Source: Tubulanus polymorphus
Taxonomy: Eukaryota > Nemertea > Palaeonemertea > Tubulaniformes > Tubulanidae
Assembly: GCF_964204645.1 (NCBI RefSeq)
Contig: NC_134025.1
Coordinates: 24,520,001 to 24,584,000 of the forward strand
Length of the DNA stretch: 64,000 bases
Direction of reading: 5' to 3'
The position numbers and the translations under genes are program-made. The stretch's first letter is position 1; each line of letters starts with the position of its first letter. Positions 37,983 to 51,300 of the stretch are shown here, piece after piece. A model generated the notes under the pieces. That model did not search any database, was not told the DNA's origin, and saw only the letters and a list, made by a program, of their open reading frames with translations.

Positions 37983-40900
37983 ATGGCAGGGCAACCCAAC
38001 AAATCCGATATCTTGGCAATTTTTAAGCGATTACGCTCTATCCCCACGAATAAGGTAGTTGGATATTTATTCATTAGTGAAATCAATATCGTTTAGAAAT
38101 TTCGAGGCAATTTTGGGTGTGATATTATGCTTACAAAGCCGTTAAATCCGGCAGTGAAAGTTGGAAAAGGGAACAGCCGGTTCCGCGAATTGTCAAGATG
38201 TACTTCCGGTGTTTATTGACCGTTGAAGGTTTGGGGCGCAGGTTGCTCAAACGTTGGTTAAATATATATTAGAATAGAATAAAATAGCCAGCAGATGAAT
38301 ACCATAGTAACAATGAACTTTTAATTGTACCTATGTCAACTATCCACTGGTTTTAACTCATGCCAACTTGAGCAATCGGCCCCTGCTGTTTATTTTACAT
38401 TCATTGATCAGACCTTTACTTTGATATTTAAATGTATTGTAATCACTTTCTTGTAGAAATTTTATCGTTTTGTATTTTGTATTGATTCTGTTTTACAGCA
38501 ATGTTTTGACTGTGGCGCCAATAACCCGACTTGGGCTAGTGTGACGTATGGTGTGTTCTTATGTATTGACTGTTCAGCAGTTCATCGTTCTCTTGGTGTT
38601 CATGTTACATTCATCAGATCCACTCAGTTAGATACGAGCTGGACATGGCCTCAATTAAGATCGATGCAGGTTGGCGGTAATGCTAATGCTGTAAGTATTG
38701 TCGCACGTTGCATATTGCCCGTTGCAACTTGGCTTAAGAAAGTTACACATACAAACAAATTATTGTTGAACCTTTTGTTCTAGAATCACTCTAGATGCTC
38801 AGAAAATGATGTACCCAAAAAAATTCTCTTGTAGCCCAAAAACCCCCTTAACGACTGTTTACGGCGCTCACGTTTATATACCAAGTACATGTACATAACT
38901 AGGTCAAGGAATTTTTGGATTCGCCCTGACAAAAATTATTGTATGTAATTATAGACTGCATTCTTTCGACAACATGGATGTGGTTCAACTACTGATGAAC
39001 AACAGAAATACCGCAGCCGAGCCGCTTTTCTTTACAAAGAACGTATCGTACAAATGGCTAAACAAGCCATGCACCAAGCCGGGACACAGGTAAGCCGTGA
39101 TTTATATATGACCTTTGACCTAAGACATGATTACACCATTTCTTGAACCTAGGGCCAGCATATTAGATTTGTGCTTACTCTCCTGAAAAATGTCAGTCAT
39201 TGGTACCTTATCTGGACATTTTATTCACAGCGTGAATTAATTGTGATCCACTATTCATAATCATATAGGCCTATTTCACGAGAACATATTTGCATTGCAG
39301 CTCCATATAGATACTGGTCATCATAGCGAACACGTACAAACACCCACGAAAACGGAAGTTGATTTCTTCAAAGATGTCCACGAAGGCTCATTCGATACAC
39401 CACTATCAGAGGAAGCTAACCTGTCAAACCATTCCAATAATGTTCTTTCTAAACCGGAACCAATTCGTAATGGAAATGGCAGTAGTAATGGACAAAAGGA
39501 AATCATAGGTACTTATTTCCCCGCATTTCTTCGATTGTTTATGTCAATTAAGTCTTTGAGTTGAGTTCATTTGTTGAGATTTCGATGTTGTTTCAGAGGA
39601 TGGACCAGGACCGAGTGTAGAGGCTGCGTTAAGCGTTTCACCCTCGCAAGCAATTGCTCAGACTTCCAATCGTAAATCAACTATCACTGGTCGTAAACCA
39701 ACCAAGAAGGGGGTGAGTATTGAAATTGTAGTCAGTTCAAGTGTAGTCTTTACCCTACCATACAATATTTTCATATTTGTTTGTTTATGCTTCGGTAGTT
39801 GGGTGCTAAGAAAGCTGGACTCGGTGCACAGAAAGTAAAAACAAATTTCGACGAAATAGAAAATCAAGCGCTTGTAAGAGATCAAGAAAAAGAAACTCTG
39901 GCAAAGATGGCGGCCAAGCAAGACGCACACAGCAAGGAGGAGGAACAGAAAAAACTGTAAGTTCTGTTATATTATGTAGGTTGTTGAAATTTTATGTCTA
40001 TGATGTATCTAAGAATATATGTTTGTTAATAACACAGCGCTTCAATGAGACTGGCGTACAAAGATCTTTCATTGGAAGATGAAAGGCGTAAAAAAGAAGA
40101 AGACAAAATGAAGAAGGTCGATCCCAAGAAAGCTGCTCAAATGGAACGTCTAGGAATGGGTTATGCTAGTCAAAGGTATGTAACAAAAAATGATTGGTTG
40201 AGTTAGACGAGTTCGTCGACGTATTTTACTCTGGAGATTTTCCGTTGAATTTTCCATAGTCGAGGAATGAGTCATTCGGTGATGAGCGAGATGAAAACAA
40301 TCGAACAGGAAGCTCCTATCGACGATCGCAAGTCAAAGTATGACCGCTACGCTCCACGTACGAGGGACATCGATGATGACTTTGAAATAATTGGCAGCGG
40401 ATTCACTGGTTCAGGGTAAGCTGAATGGTTACAGATGTGATGCCATACTACCTGATTTCACAATATACTTTGTGCTATGTTCTATCTGAATTGTATTTCT
40501 TTCATATTCTGTAAAGCGCCTAGTTCTATAAGTTTTAGATAATAATAAATGATGATAATGATAATTATTATTTTCACGTTTATCATCAATGAACAAGATT
40601 TTCCTATAATGTTGATTAATTAAATTTGTTTGATTGCAGCTATAAGGACAATCTGTTTGGTTCAAAGAATGATGATTTAGGAAGCTGGGGCTCGAATAAG
40701 ATGTCGACCTGGGAGAGCAAAGGCAGTACGTGGGATAAACCGAGCTGGGGTAACAACAACAAGTCAAACAGTTGGGATATCGACAGATTTGACAGCAAAC
40801 ACGGTGGATTTACAGATTCCACGATACCGTCAAAAAGTGCTGATGATTGGGGGTATGTTAAAATTGTTCTGGCAATTTGTAACTTATGTTTTCTTGTACT

Positions 40901-43900
40901 GAATGTATTAATCACTAAACCGCGTGAAGTATTCATAGAATAATCAATGTTAATTATTTAAAGGAGTGGTCGAAGTAGAAAACATCAACCTGAATCTAAT
41001 TATTCCTCATCATCATCATCTGCTGATGCTCAGAAAAAATTCGGCAATGCTAAATCAATTTCCTCTGATCAATACTTTGGAGACAGCCGTAATGTAAGTA
41101 CCAACTTATGTTTGGCACCACCATAATCTATACAGTGATTTTGATTCAACAGGCTTTCAGAAATTTCTTGAAATAAAGCACAGGCATTGAATAGTTGATT
41201 AATGATTTTTTGTAAAAAGCGGCATATCATCAAGCCATCGAATAATGAACCTGAAAAGTTGGTAAGCATACATGATGTATTTTGGACAGACTCTAGAAGA
41301 AGAGATTAGATAACCATTTTCCATTTCTTCCCGCTTTTTTTATTAGACTTTGACCCTGCAGTTGAAAGTTTGAAATCATAAAAAATCTGCGAACTTCAAT
41401 CCTTCCGATTTGTGATATAGTTGTAGATTGAACGCTAGTAGATTTTGAACAGAAAAATACCTTTCGGTTATTTAAAAATGAGCATTCATCAATACATAAC
41501 AAATGCCCCCTGATTGTGATTTGATTGGTAACAGCTGTTACCGTTAATTCACTAATCAAACTAATGGGAGATTTATAGTATGGATATCCATATTGCATAT
41601 ACATATATATAGTATATAGTACCTCTCTTAGCTCATCGTACATCGTGACTGCCTCAATCATCATTGCAGGGGAGGCATTGATTGTCACGTACACTCTTCC
41701 TGCCTGATAGTCTTCCTTAGAAACGATTTAAGAATGTAAAGATTTCGATTATGTTAGTAATTTTCCATTTCAAGCTGAAGCATGCAGTTAACCAACTTCC
41801 TATTAATTATAATTTACTTCATGTGTTTACAACTTTGGTAGGATAGTGTGTATTGATTATTGTATTTTTGTTTGTAGTATGAAACTAAAGCTGCTCTATC
41901 GCGATTCGAAGGAAGTAATAGTATATCTAGTGCGGATTTATTCGGCGATGGGCGGCCGAATCGTTCGTCGTCGATGAACTACTCGTCCGGACCAGATCTC
42001 ACTGAAATTAAAGAAGGCGTAAGGCAGGGCGTGACGAAAGTCGCTGGAAAGCTGTCTAATATAGCCAACGGTGTTATATCATCAATTCAGGTAAGAATGT
42101 ACTTCTATTGTGTTGGTTTATTGAACTGAAAAAGAAATCGATGCACGTGACATTGAAAAAAATTCAAATAATACGCATATACTACCAAGATTAATATCCG
42201 CATACGAAACGCACTGTACATAATTTACTGTCCCCATTATAGAAAGATTCTAATCCATAAGGCCTACGTGCTAGTATATGAAATACGCTTGCAGCTGATA
42301 TCTGTTTGTTTAGTTTATTGATCTGGTCAGTTTATCTGTTCAGTCTGAATGATTTACCGCTAACTATAGTTATGTTATTAAAAAGTGCTCGATTAAATAT
42401 TTTTTGATGGCTATTCTATCTATATTTCTCCAACAATCATATTTTTTATAACTCGATATTCTGCTAAATTAGCACTTGATTTTACCGAAACAATTTTCTT
42501 ATCCCTATTACCGCACTGTAGTCTAGTCATTACTTCTTGACTAGAAATAAGCTTTTGCGCATTTTATTTTTACAAGTTCTATGTGCGTAGCTAATGTTTT
42601 TAAAAAGAACCACACATTCTCACAACAATTAACTTATTATACACATCGTTTTCACCGCTGAACAGAAAGAACTCAAAGACTCAAAATCTAAGCATAAAAA
42701 CGGAGATATTGAGACATCAGATATTGAGCAGGTATATTAGATGTTCCCTTCATGACACGAATGCAGCCCTTTGACAACACAAAGCCTTATACAAGCAGGT
42801 GATTTTTTTTAAGCAATTCCTAAGCGGATTAGTTCAGCTGAGAGTAATGGTTACTGAAACCGATTCACTGATATATCAGTATTGCCAGCATCAATTTCAT
42901 GAAATTTTAGTCAATCACTTGTGGTTTAGCAAATGAGATTCATTTTTGCTAGTTGCATATTGCCCTCGAATTGCTGGAAAAAATACCTGTCTGTGCTTGG
43001 CTTTATTAACCTTCCTCATAGCAGTGGGTTTAATTGGGAATAATACTGTCTCCAACTGGTACGGATCTATCAAACTTAGTATGTTTGCAGTGAAACTCGT
43101 TACAATTCTATCTGGATTTCTTGACGTATTGATTTGATTTCAACACGTCCTGTTTGGTTATTGTTTTAAAGCTAACAACGTAACCAGCTGACGCGTGCTT
43201 CAAATCAACATTAAACATCGATACAATACATTCATTCAACGATCGAAATATTCGATTCATTATCACAAAACGTTTCATATTTGATAGTGTAATAATTAAA
43301 CACTGCTGTATATTTGTATCAAACCTCTATTCACCCTGTGAATCGTTTTCTATTCCCAAATTCCTACTGGGCTCCATCCTCTGGGCTATGGATGTCCTTC
43401 CAATAGAATAACTTAAAAAGAGTAGTGGACTCGTGAAACGATACATAACTTATTATTTACTCATTAGAGATGGATGTTATATCATCTTCAGGGACTTCAT
43501 ATCACTTAATTTTGCTAATATCCATTCAATAACCATGAACTATGAAGTCCAGCGCACACCTTAGCAGTAATTTTGTTGGCATGTTTTTGTTGCGTCATCA
43601 CCTAGGTGTGCACTTTCATCAGATGGCGCAGCAAAACCCTGGGTCATTTGTAGCGAAAATTAGTTCATTTTCGATGAAATTTGAACTTGATTTTTAGGCT
43701 ACCAAGTCCGAAAATTATCAAACAAGTCATCGGATAGATTCCCTTTCTCACTCAGTGTATGGTTTTGATTTCACTGAAAGTAAATTTATTAATCAGAAAA
43801 GTTGACTCGAATTTAATTGAAATGTTGGAGAAATTAAGCGCGGTTACCCAGTGCCACTAGCGATCCTGGTGCGTGGGACTGGACTGGTGATGTAATTCTG

Positions 43901-45230
43901 ACATTTCTTCATCTTTTGAGCGTTGAAAAGTGCGCAATACTAGTTGTTTTGCAGCAGTCATGATATACAATTATCGAGTAAATTCATGTTGAACAAGTTC
44001 CTCCTGGGGCTAGAATCATGAGAATTGTTGGCCTATACATTGTTCGAATAGCAAGTCCAGATTCTATAGATCAGGGTTGATGAAATACATTTACATAAAA
44101 CTGCCTATGATAACATATATTACTACCCCAGTACTAATAACTAATAACGGGTTTGTATTATGCCAGCATGGGTGATTGATGATGTGACGGATGTATAAAG
44201 ATTAACTGAAGTATGATGAATTTTGTCTTCAGTCTATCACTGTCTCTACTTATTCCTCTTTACAGCGGAAATAACCTATCCTCATACATTAGGTTATATC
44301 TGTTCGGTAAGGTATGCTAATTTTCGTCATTATTCTCTATCCGGGTAATTCTAGGTGCAGTGCATCTTCATTTCATAACGTCATCTTAAAAATCACAATT
44401 GATGTAGCCATTGGTATGCCATCTTTTGTGGTGCTAACCTCAGAACTTTCAATCCATTGTCGGATATGAATGTCCCGAACTAAAACCGAGAAAAAGGCAA
44501 ATTTGTGTCGAACCCATGCTTCAAACACAGGTTTTTCTTGGTTTTATTATTGGATATTTAAATCCATTTGTGATGTTGATTTCATGTTCTTCGTGGTTTG
44601 GAAAACTCACATCCAGCAGCTTGGTGTATCATACCATTTACGCAAATTGCACCAATTTTTGATTGGTCATAGTATTGAGCCTTAGACTTGGTTGACCCCT
44701 GAAGGGCTTTAAAAAAATCACATTCATCCAACATAACACATGTCTATGTTATCATCTTTGATAAAGTAACAGTTAATTTTCTGGTAGTATTTTCGATTAT
44801 AGAAATACCGATAATGATAATTTTATTATTTATCCTTCAGGTCCTTCTGTTTTAGATATAATTTCCTTAAGCACTAGAATCACATTTTGACTGTATTGGT
44901 TTTCTGATCATTATTAGTAATTTTTTGTTCTCGTGGTGTCAGTGTTCAACATATGTATTAATTGATATTTTCATTGTAGTTCGATGTGAATGTGTTTCCA
45001 TTCTATTTTTCCTTAACTTACCTATTGAGAAGTGCATTAAAAATCACTACTTGTTTCTTATTGATTATTCTTATATGATTTATCATTAGAAGTGCACTTG
45101 TTGTCTATTGCTTATCATTATTTCTATGCCCTTTGTGAACTTTATACCCAGAAAAAAATATAATTAACTTGTGTATTAAGTGCAATTACTAATTCTACAT
45201 TATTCTGTTCTTTTTCAGGACTATAGTTAA
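37983..45230 (+). CDS. ADP-ribosylation factor GTPase-activating protein, ARFGAP2/3 class
   Basis: Activates GTP hydrolysis by Arf1 on Golgi COPI vesicles. Exons: 37983-38054, 38499-38690, 38955-39089, 39301-39508, 39597-39712, 39799-39956, 40038-40175, 40260-40415, 40640-40852, 40964-41093, 41878-42090, 45219-45230; the optional exon 42666-42731 is listed separately. Phases agree throughout, giving 1,743 nt or 580 residues; human ARFGAP2/3 have about 520. The N-terminus holds the C4 zinc finger [20 protein letters not shown]...CIDC, followed by the catalytic-Arg region [14 protein letters not shown]. The middle is Lys/Glu-rich coiled coil ([15 protein letters not shown]), then a Trp/Ser-rich stretch. 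The C-terminal SSADLFGDG and [17 protein letters not shown] match the ARFGAP2/3 signature. The last exon adds only DYS, comparable to the DRYG-type end of the vertebrate proteins. ARFGAP2 versus ARFGAP3 cannot be decided. Confidence 0.93.
38232..38384. repeat. MITE-like element in ArfGAP intron 1
   Basis: The left end GTTGCTCAAACGTTGGTTAA is matched by an inverted, more diverged right end (CCAACTTGAGCAATCGGCCC). It shares ATACCATAGTAACAATGAA with the element at 37,186, about 1 kb away in the neighbouring gene. Confidence 0.65.
42091..45218 (+). other. Last ArfGAP intron, 3.1 kb
   Basis: AT-rich sequence between the exon ending VISSIQ and the tiny terminal exon. Apart from the cassette exon at 42,666-42,731 I see no coding exon, RNA gene or recognisable mobile element. 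The final acceptor, TTCTGTTCTTTTTCAG, is strong. Confidence 0.6.
42666..42731 (+). CDS. In-frame 66-nt cassette exon of the ArfGAP gene
   Basis: Bounded by CCGCTGAACAG and the donor GAGCAG|GTATAT. It inserts 22 mostly charged residues ([20 protein letters not shown] plus EQ) between ISSIQ and the terminal DYS. It begins and ends on codon boundaries, so inclusion or skipping both keep the frame. If the donor is not used, GTATATTAG adds VY and a stop, giving a third C-terminus. The insert is Lys-rich, then acidic, and would sit directly after the amphipathic C-terminal motif. Confidence 0.7.
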
Positions 45231-46869
45231 TGTTTGACTTCTCCTGTTTAGTGACAATTACAATATGAAAGAAACAAGTGCCTCATGCGGATTGGTTAGG
45301 TGACGTGGAGGATTTCTTATGTTTTATTCCTCGTATCATCAGATAGTCAACTTTTAACATCATCCACATTCTGCGTTTTGTTGAACAATTCCTTTCGAAA
45401 AGTCATTGGAAAAATGTCCAAATCCCGTGTAAAAAAAGACTGAAGATTGATTTGGCTGTCCCTCATTGAAAGATGATGCAACATTTTTCTGAGTTTCTGA
45501 TTGCCTAAAATCAGCCTTTTGGTGTACGATTCTTAAGGTAATTGTTACATATATTCTGTATTGTCTCGAAGTTGGAAATATTTCAAGTTTTTGTTCCATT
45601 CATTATCATAATGGTCTGTGTACAGGTAGTTGAAACTACTGTTGTTGGTGCAGGGCTTGAAATTCTTCTTAGCTGCACAAGGCGGGCACATGGGAGTACG
45701 GGATAAAAAGTAAACTACGAGAAACTAACTTCCATAATCATATATTCTGTGATGAATGTTATTTAAAGAAGAAACTGCCTTCAACAGTTCAAAAGTGGTG
45801 TATAGTTTCGGGCACGATTAATAGTAATATATGTGTCATGGATGAATTTTGTTGTATTGTATGGCATTTTGAATTTCTCAATATTTGTCACTGTCAGGGC
45901 TTGATAGGCATGATTTTAGAAGTATAATATGAATACTACATATATCAGATGAAATATTTTTATAATGATTGTTGAATTTCTTCAGTAGTTATAGCCACCA
46001 CTTTCCGGGTGTAACATCAAAATAAGCTACGCTTAAGCGTTTTTATGTGAAAAATTTATGATTCATTTAATTTTAACATTAAATGCTGGATCTGCAAGTC
46101 TCTGTATTTTGATATAATCATGGATTATTCAATCGTCATATATCTGGGTGGTTGTGTTATCCGGTATTTAGTTATAAGTGAAAATCACCACAAATCAAAT
46201 TAATCATACATCTATTCTATAAATTCTTCAAGTGCTCGATTCTCAAAGATCTTCTTCATGAACTAAATTCTCTGAATGACTCGAATATGTGCTGAAAATG
46301 TCAGTATTTGAATGTAAAGGTATATAAGAATGAAGGCATCTCTAGAATTGATTGCATTTACTTCCATCGTCCAATAGATATTGTCAACCTCTATCTATAT
46401 CCTCTATTTCAAATTATTTCTAAATTAACCATATGTCCACCAAATATGAGGTGTAAAATATGATACATACGTGTCTAATGTTATATTATGTGATATTTTT
46501 TTCCCGATATTTTGTTGTTCTATGTACGTTATTATAATGTATACGATATACATGTCTTGTTACTTACCCGGTATTGTAGTTCATTTAAAATTGAGGGTAT
46601 AAGTTTTTGATTATTATCGGAATTATAAGAATTTTGCTGCTAATGCTCTATCAGTGGCACAGCGTTTATTTCCGCTGTTTGTAGGTTGTATATTTCCGTA
46701 TAGATTGGCCAAAATCTAAATCTCAAGATTTCGTTAGGTAAGAACCATTCATGTACGTAGCTAATAGACAGGTTTGTGCGCATACAAGAAGCATGAATAC
46801 GGAGGGTTTAAGCTTTAAAGAGGTTTTACGAGATGTTCATATCAAGTTCGTGTACAAAATACACTACAA

Positions 46870-47165
46870 AATACAGGTGAAATCGTCGTATTAAACGGGT
46901 GTCGTATTATCCAAAGCTTGATTGATATGAATATCTTAGCTGGTACATGCTGGAAATCATCATAATTAACGGGTGTCGTCTTAAACAGACTCGTATTAAT
47001 GAGGTTCAACTGTATTACAGTAGAACCTTGTCATAACGAACTTGGATACAATGATTCATTTGATACAACAAATATAGAATTTCGTCCCAAGTAAGAAATT
47101 TTATCAATTTCACTCTGGTTTAACGAACAGATTTTTAGTCCCGTAAAGTTAAGGTAATGAGGTTC
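46870..47165. mobile_element. Two abutting, decayed pogo/Tigger-like TIR elements
   Basis: At about 47,000-47,030 the sequence AATGAGGTTCAACTG is followed, across TATTA, by CAGTAGAACCTTGTCATAAC. These are facing terminal repeats of the CAGTNGAACCTNG(T/A)TATAACGAA type known from pogo/Tigger-like transposons and their MITEs, including the TA target. Weaker matches to the outer ends occur near 46,880 (TATTAAACGGGTGTCG) and 47,155 (GTAATGAGGTTCCTTTA). There is no transposase. Outer limits are approximate. Confidence 0.45.
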
Positions 47166-47599
47166 CTTTAGTCCTGCTGGCTGGATTCATTATGCTGTTA
47201 TTGCACTGAATTTTGATTGATATGTTGGATTAGCTGATGAATTATAGCGCCAATATTAACATTAGCTTTATCATACGACAAAATTTCCATGCTGCCAGTG
47301 GGCATTAGATTGACCATTTCCACTTCTGCTGATAGTTTTGACCGAAATAGCTGTTGGCTAATTTTGTAATGCTAAGTACTGTACATGTATAAATTGTGTT
47401 ATCTACTATGCTACAATCGTTATTCTTGAGTTTCAGATGTACAATGTATCTTTGTTTATCCTATGATAGTCTGCAAATGTTTGAAATGCTTTTATCTGGA
47501 CATGGGTTGTGCATGCATCTCTTCTTCGATACGAATATTAGATATATTTAAATTTGTAAATAATGATGAAGGGTAAAAGGTTGATAATATAAATGTAAA

Positions 47600-47605
47600 A
47601 ATAAA
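47600..47605 (+). promoter_or_regulatory. Candidate poly(A) signal AATAAA of the ArfGAP gene
   Basis: An AATAAA in the sense orientation about 2.4 kb past the stop codon. Its use is inferred only from position and hexamer; closer variants cannot be excluded. Confidence 0.35.
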
Positions 47606-47744
47606 GAATGTACAGATGAAAATTTTGCTATGTTAAGATTTTTGAATATCTACCTAACGAATTTCAGACACAAGCGACTGAGCAAATGATGGATTTTCAT
47701 TTATTGAGCTTCGAAATCCCAATCCTCTTGAAGTCTACACCCTC

Positions 47745-47899
47745 TAGGGGTCATTCATTTATTACGTACGCATTAGGGGGGGTCAGTGCAATTGCGTACT
47801 ATAATGCTTTATGTATATGAAAAAATGGTAGATTTTGCGTACAGAGGAGAGGGGGTTGAAAAGTTCAAATTTTACGCGTTCGAAATAAATGATCCCCTA
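47745..47899. repeat. MITE-like element with TAGGGGTCATT ends
   Basis: The left end TAGGGGTCATTCATTTATTA and the right end, reverse-complemented TAGGGGATCATTTATTTCG, form imperfect terminal inverted repeats of about 20 bases flanking a 155-bp element. Ends of this kind (GGGGTCATT followed by TTATTACG) are common in invertebrate MITEs. It is non-coding. Confidence 0.6.
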
Positions 47900-48070
47900 T
47901 GAAAACCACATTGCTGTACGTGTCCTTGTCCTCTGAAGTATTCATCCTCTGAAATTCACTTGCATCATGCTATGAAGCACATCCTCAATGAGTTCCACAT
48001 CATCGTGAATTTTTCAGGTACCGCATGACCGAAAATTTCAACTAAGAACAACAATATCTCATATACATAA

Positions 48071-48076
48071 TTTATT
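48071..48076 (-). promoter_or_regulatory. Candidate poly(A) signal of CCT2
   Basis: Minus-strand AATAAA about 270 bp beyond the CCT2 stop codon, in an AT-rich context. Assigned from position and hexamer alone. Confidence 0.4.
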
Positions 48077-48342
48077 ACATTTAGTTGTAAAAAAATCTGA
48101 ATTTGTTCCAAGAATTTTGAGGAATCTCAAATTAGCACAATTACACGAAGAACTGATGTTTGAATTCAAGAGGCTTACTCATGCAAAATAACACAGCTAC
48201 GAAGTTCAGAAAAAAACAATTTTTTAACAGCACAGAATAATTTTATGTTCCCATTGGCAAATATTAAAGAATGTTCTTATTTTAATCAAGTCGGCTTCAT
48301 TCTCGAAACATGTCTTCAATATGATGTGGCAGTGACGATATT

Positions 48343-51300
48343 CTAACAACATGTATCTGGAGCACGTTGTCTGGGAGCTGCTTTGATTACATCATCAACG
48401 CGTACGATCATCTCAGCTGCCTCAGCGGCGCTCATCAGCACTTGTCGTTTTACTTGATATGATTCCGCAATTCCAAGAACTTGCATATCCCCAACGAGGC
48501 CGTAATTCATATCTAGAACAAAATAATCAACAAGATTCGTGATTTGAATGTTCGTTCATGACCGAAATTCACAGGAACAGTTCGTAAGTTTGAGCGATTT
48601 TTCTGCAAGGTATGCGCTTACCTAAACCGTATGTACTTTTGCCTTCAGTATGCGCAGCTCTAAGTTTGGAAACAAGATCTGAACTATCGTAACCAGCATT
48701 ATCAGCAATGATAGTTGGCAACTGTCGAAGAGCATGGGCATAGGACTCCATTGCAACTGCTTCTTTTCCTGGAGTTCTCGCAGCAAGATTACCAACAGCA
48801 TTCGCCATTAACATTTCGGAACAACCTGTTATTCAATACCAACGAAGAATATGTTTGAATATATATTTATAATGCATTAAGTTGTCTTGCTGTATTTCTA
48901 GATATACGATATACACACCTCCACCAAAAACGGTCCTTGTTTCTTTCACAGTTTGCGATAGGACGCAAAGAGCATCGTGCAATGATCGCTCGGCTTCATC
49001 TAAGATCTGTTTAGTGGCTCCGCGAATAACAACTGTACATGCCTCGCCTAGCTTCACACCTACAAACACGCAATAATCAATCCGTTTTCAATTCAACCAT
49101 CTCCAGAGTGCTTTGAAACTTGTAATTCGTACAACTAACTCACCTGAGAATTTGAGAAGTTTATCTTCACCGATCATCACCTCTTCGATAACATCACAAT
49201 GACCTAGCTTTACACCTTCAGGATTATCGAAGGTTGACACAATTTCTCCGCCTGAATGGAGAAGTCCAGCATTATAAAACATTAAGAATGAATATATTCA
49301 TTGGAGATCTTTATCTTATGCATAAACAATGGCACTTGTAAATAGGTAATAAATAAATCATGTGTCTCATCATCATATTTAATAACATACCTGTCACTAA
49401 AGATAATCGTTCAACGCCCTCAAAGTCGGCGTGTTCAATAGCCATCACTCCAGCATCAGAGAACAATTGTTCCGGGTAGTTATAGATCAGTTGCCTGTTT
49501 TTAAAAGATTACCATTAATGAAGACTTCTTTCATTTACCTATGTATCTTACGTTACTTTAAACATATCATCATGAATACCATATGGTCAATGTTTTCCAG
49601 AAGCAACACTGATCAGCTTAAAAAATCTTTTCTCAAATTCCGTTTTAGGGAAATCATCAGTCTAACATGTAAAACATCATATCAGCTAATTTCTCATGAT
49701 AGATACAATCTATTACACCTAGTATAAGAGGATAAGGATTGCAATAATTTTTCTTTCGGGGGGAGACAGAAAAATGTCAACGATAATGAACCCATTGTTA
49801 TATTCTAGTGCTGGCTCATTAAATAACATGGTTACATAGATGAGTAATAAATGTAAGGAATTTAATCAGTAAAGAAATCGATATCAAATCCTGATGCAGG
49901 ATGATCATCAGTCTAACATGTGAAACATCATTTCAAATTCCCTACGCTCATCTGTAATATAAGGAAGTAACACGAAGACTAACCTGTTGATGAAAACATT
50001 GCAACCATGTTTGAGAATCCTCTCCACTTTATCTTTCATCTTCTCCTTCTCAGCGAGTTCCAATTCGGCGACTTTAGCAACAGAATCAACCCTTACTCGA
50101 GATCCAAATACCTAAAATCAACAAGAAATGACCCCTTCATCTGTCAGATAATTGGAAGTTGAAATGATGGAGTTTGCTGAATTCAGGGTTCCCACGGGTT
50201 GGCCAATATCATTTTCCATACGTTAGCCATACCCAGATTATAAATTAAATGCTCCATACCACTAAGTTATACATCGCCAACCTAGGGGATTTTTACTGGG
50301 GGATATTTACCTGTTACTTCTAGTAACAAGCAACGTAGGTCTCATCAAGGAGAAAGCAAATGATAGAATGCAACTAAATCTAAGACAGAATGCATCTAAA
50401 TCTAAGACAAACCATATGTTAAGTCATTTGGACACAAACCTTAATTTTATCAGCATCCATAGATGTGTTAGCAATAAGAATTTTAGCGTTTTCCACGCGT
50501 TTTGGTTGGTTTACGCCTACTTTCTTGTCCAATAAGAAACCTTCTTCTAAGTATGATTCGCGAAGTGTGCTGCCTAGTTTCTTGATAATTTGTATAGCAT
50601 CTAGGTTACCGCTTCCCTGCGCAAATATTTCAATAAGACATATTCAGAATCCAAACTGATATAGAAGATACATGTACTCGCGGTCATAAGACTCACCTTT
50701 AGTCGTAAGACAGCATCTACAGCTAAATTACTGAAATATTCTCGGTGTTGAGTCAGGATTTTTGAACTAAGTGTAGTTCTAGCTATATTCATCAGATCTT
50801 CTCTGAATTTAACCGGATCATTGCTGTAAATGATAATTTGATTAATCTACATTAGCCATTCAAATCAGTTAGAAGATCGATGATGCTCTGAATTTGACTG
50901 TAGTCAAATGTTGATTGTTGGAAGATTGAGCAGCTATTAGATCATTAAATCTACGATACATTTACACAAGGAAATGAAATCGATGAAAATCATACCCATG
51001 ATCGAGGGCGGCATCTGTTAATGCACGACGTGCCTCATCTGTCGCTTTACGCCAACCGGCAATAATTGTCTGTGGATGTATCTTTTTACCGATCAGAATT
51101 TCTGCTTCCTAAAAATTAGAGCGTGCAAATTAGAATACAAAATTATCAAAATATACCCGCATGATTATGGTGAGTTTTCATATTGAATATATACCTTAAG
51201 AAGTTCGCAAGCGAGGACTGTAACCGATGTGGTACCATCTCCAACCTCATCATCTTGTACTCTTGATATGTCTGAATATTTAACAAAGGTTATCAAAAAT

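Larger units (their letters stand above)
45231..48342 (+). other. ArfGAP 3' UTR and convergent intergenic sequence
   Basis: No gene was found between the ArfGAP stop and the CCT2 stop. The first 2.4 kb is probably 3' UTR, ending near AATAAA at 47,600-47,605, but earlier poly(A) sites are possible. Two abutting pogo-like TIR remnants and one MITE-like element lie in the second half and are listed separately. Confidence 0.45.

Noticed and set aside
41293-41694. 133-codon minus-strand open frame
   Set aside because: It is antisense within an ArfGAP intron, AT-rich, and has no domain or splice-site support.
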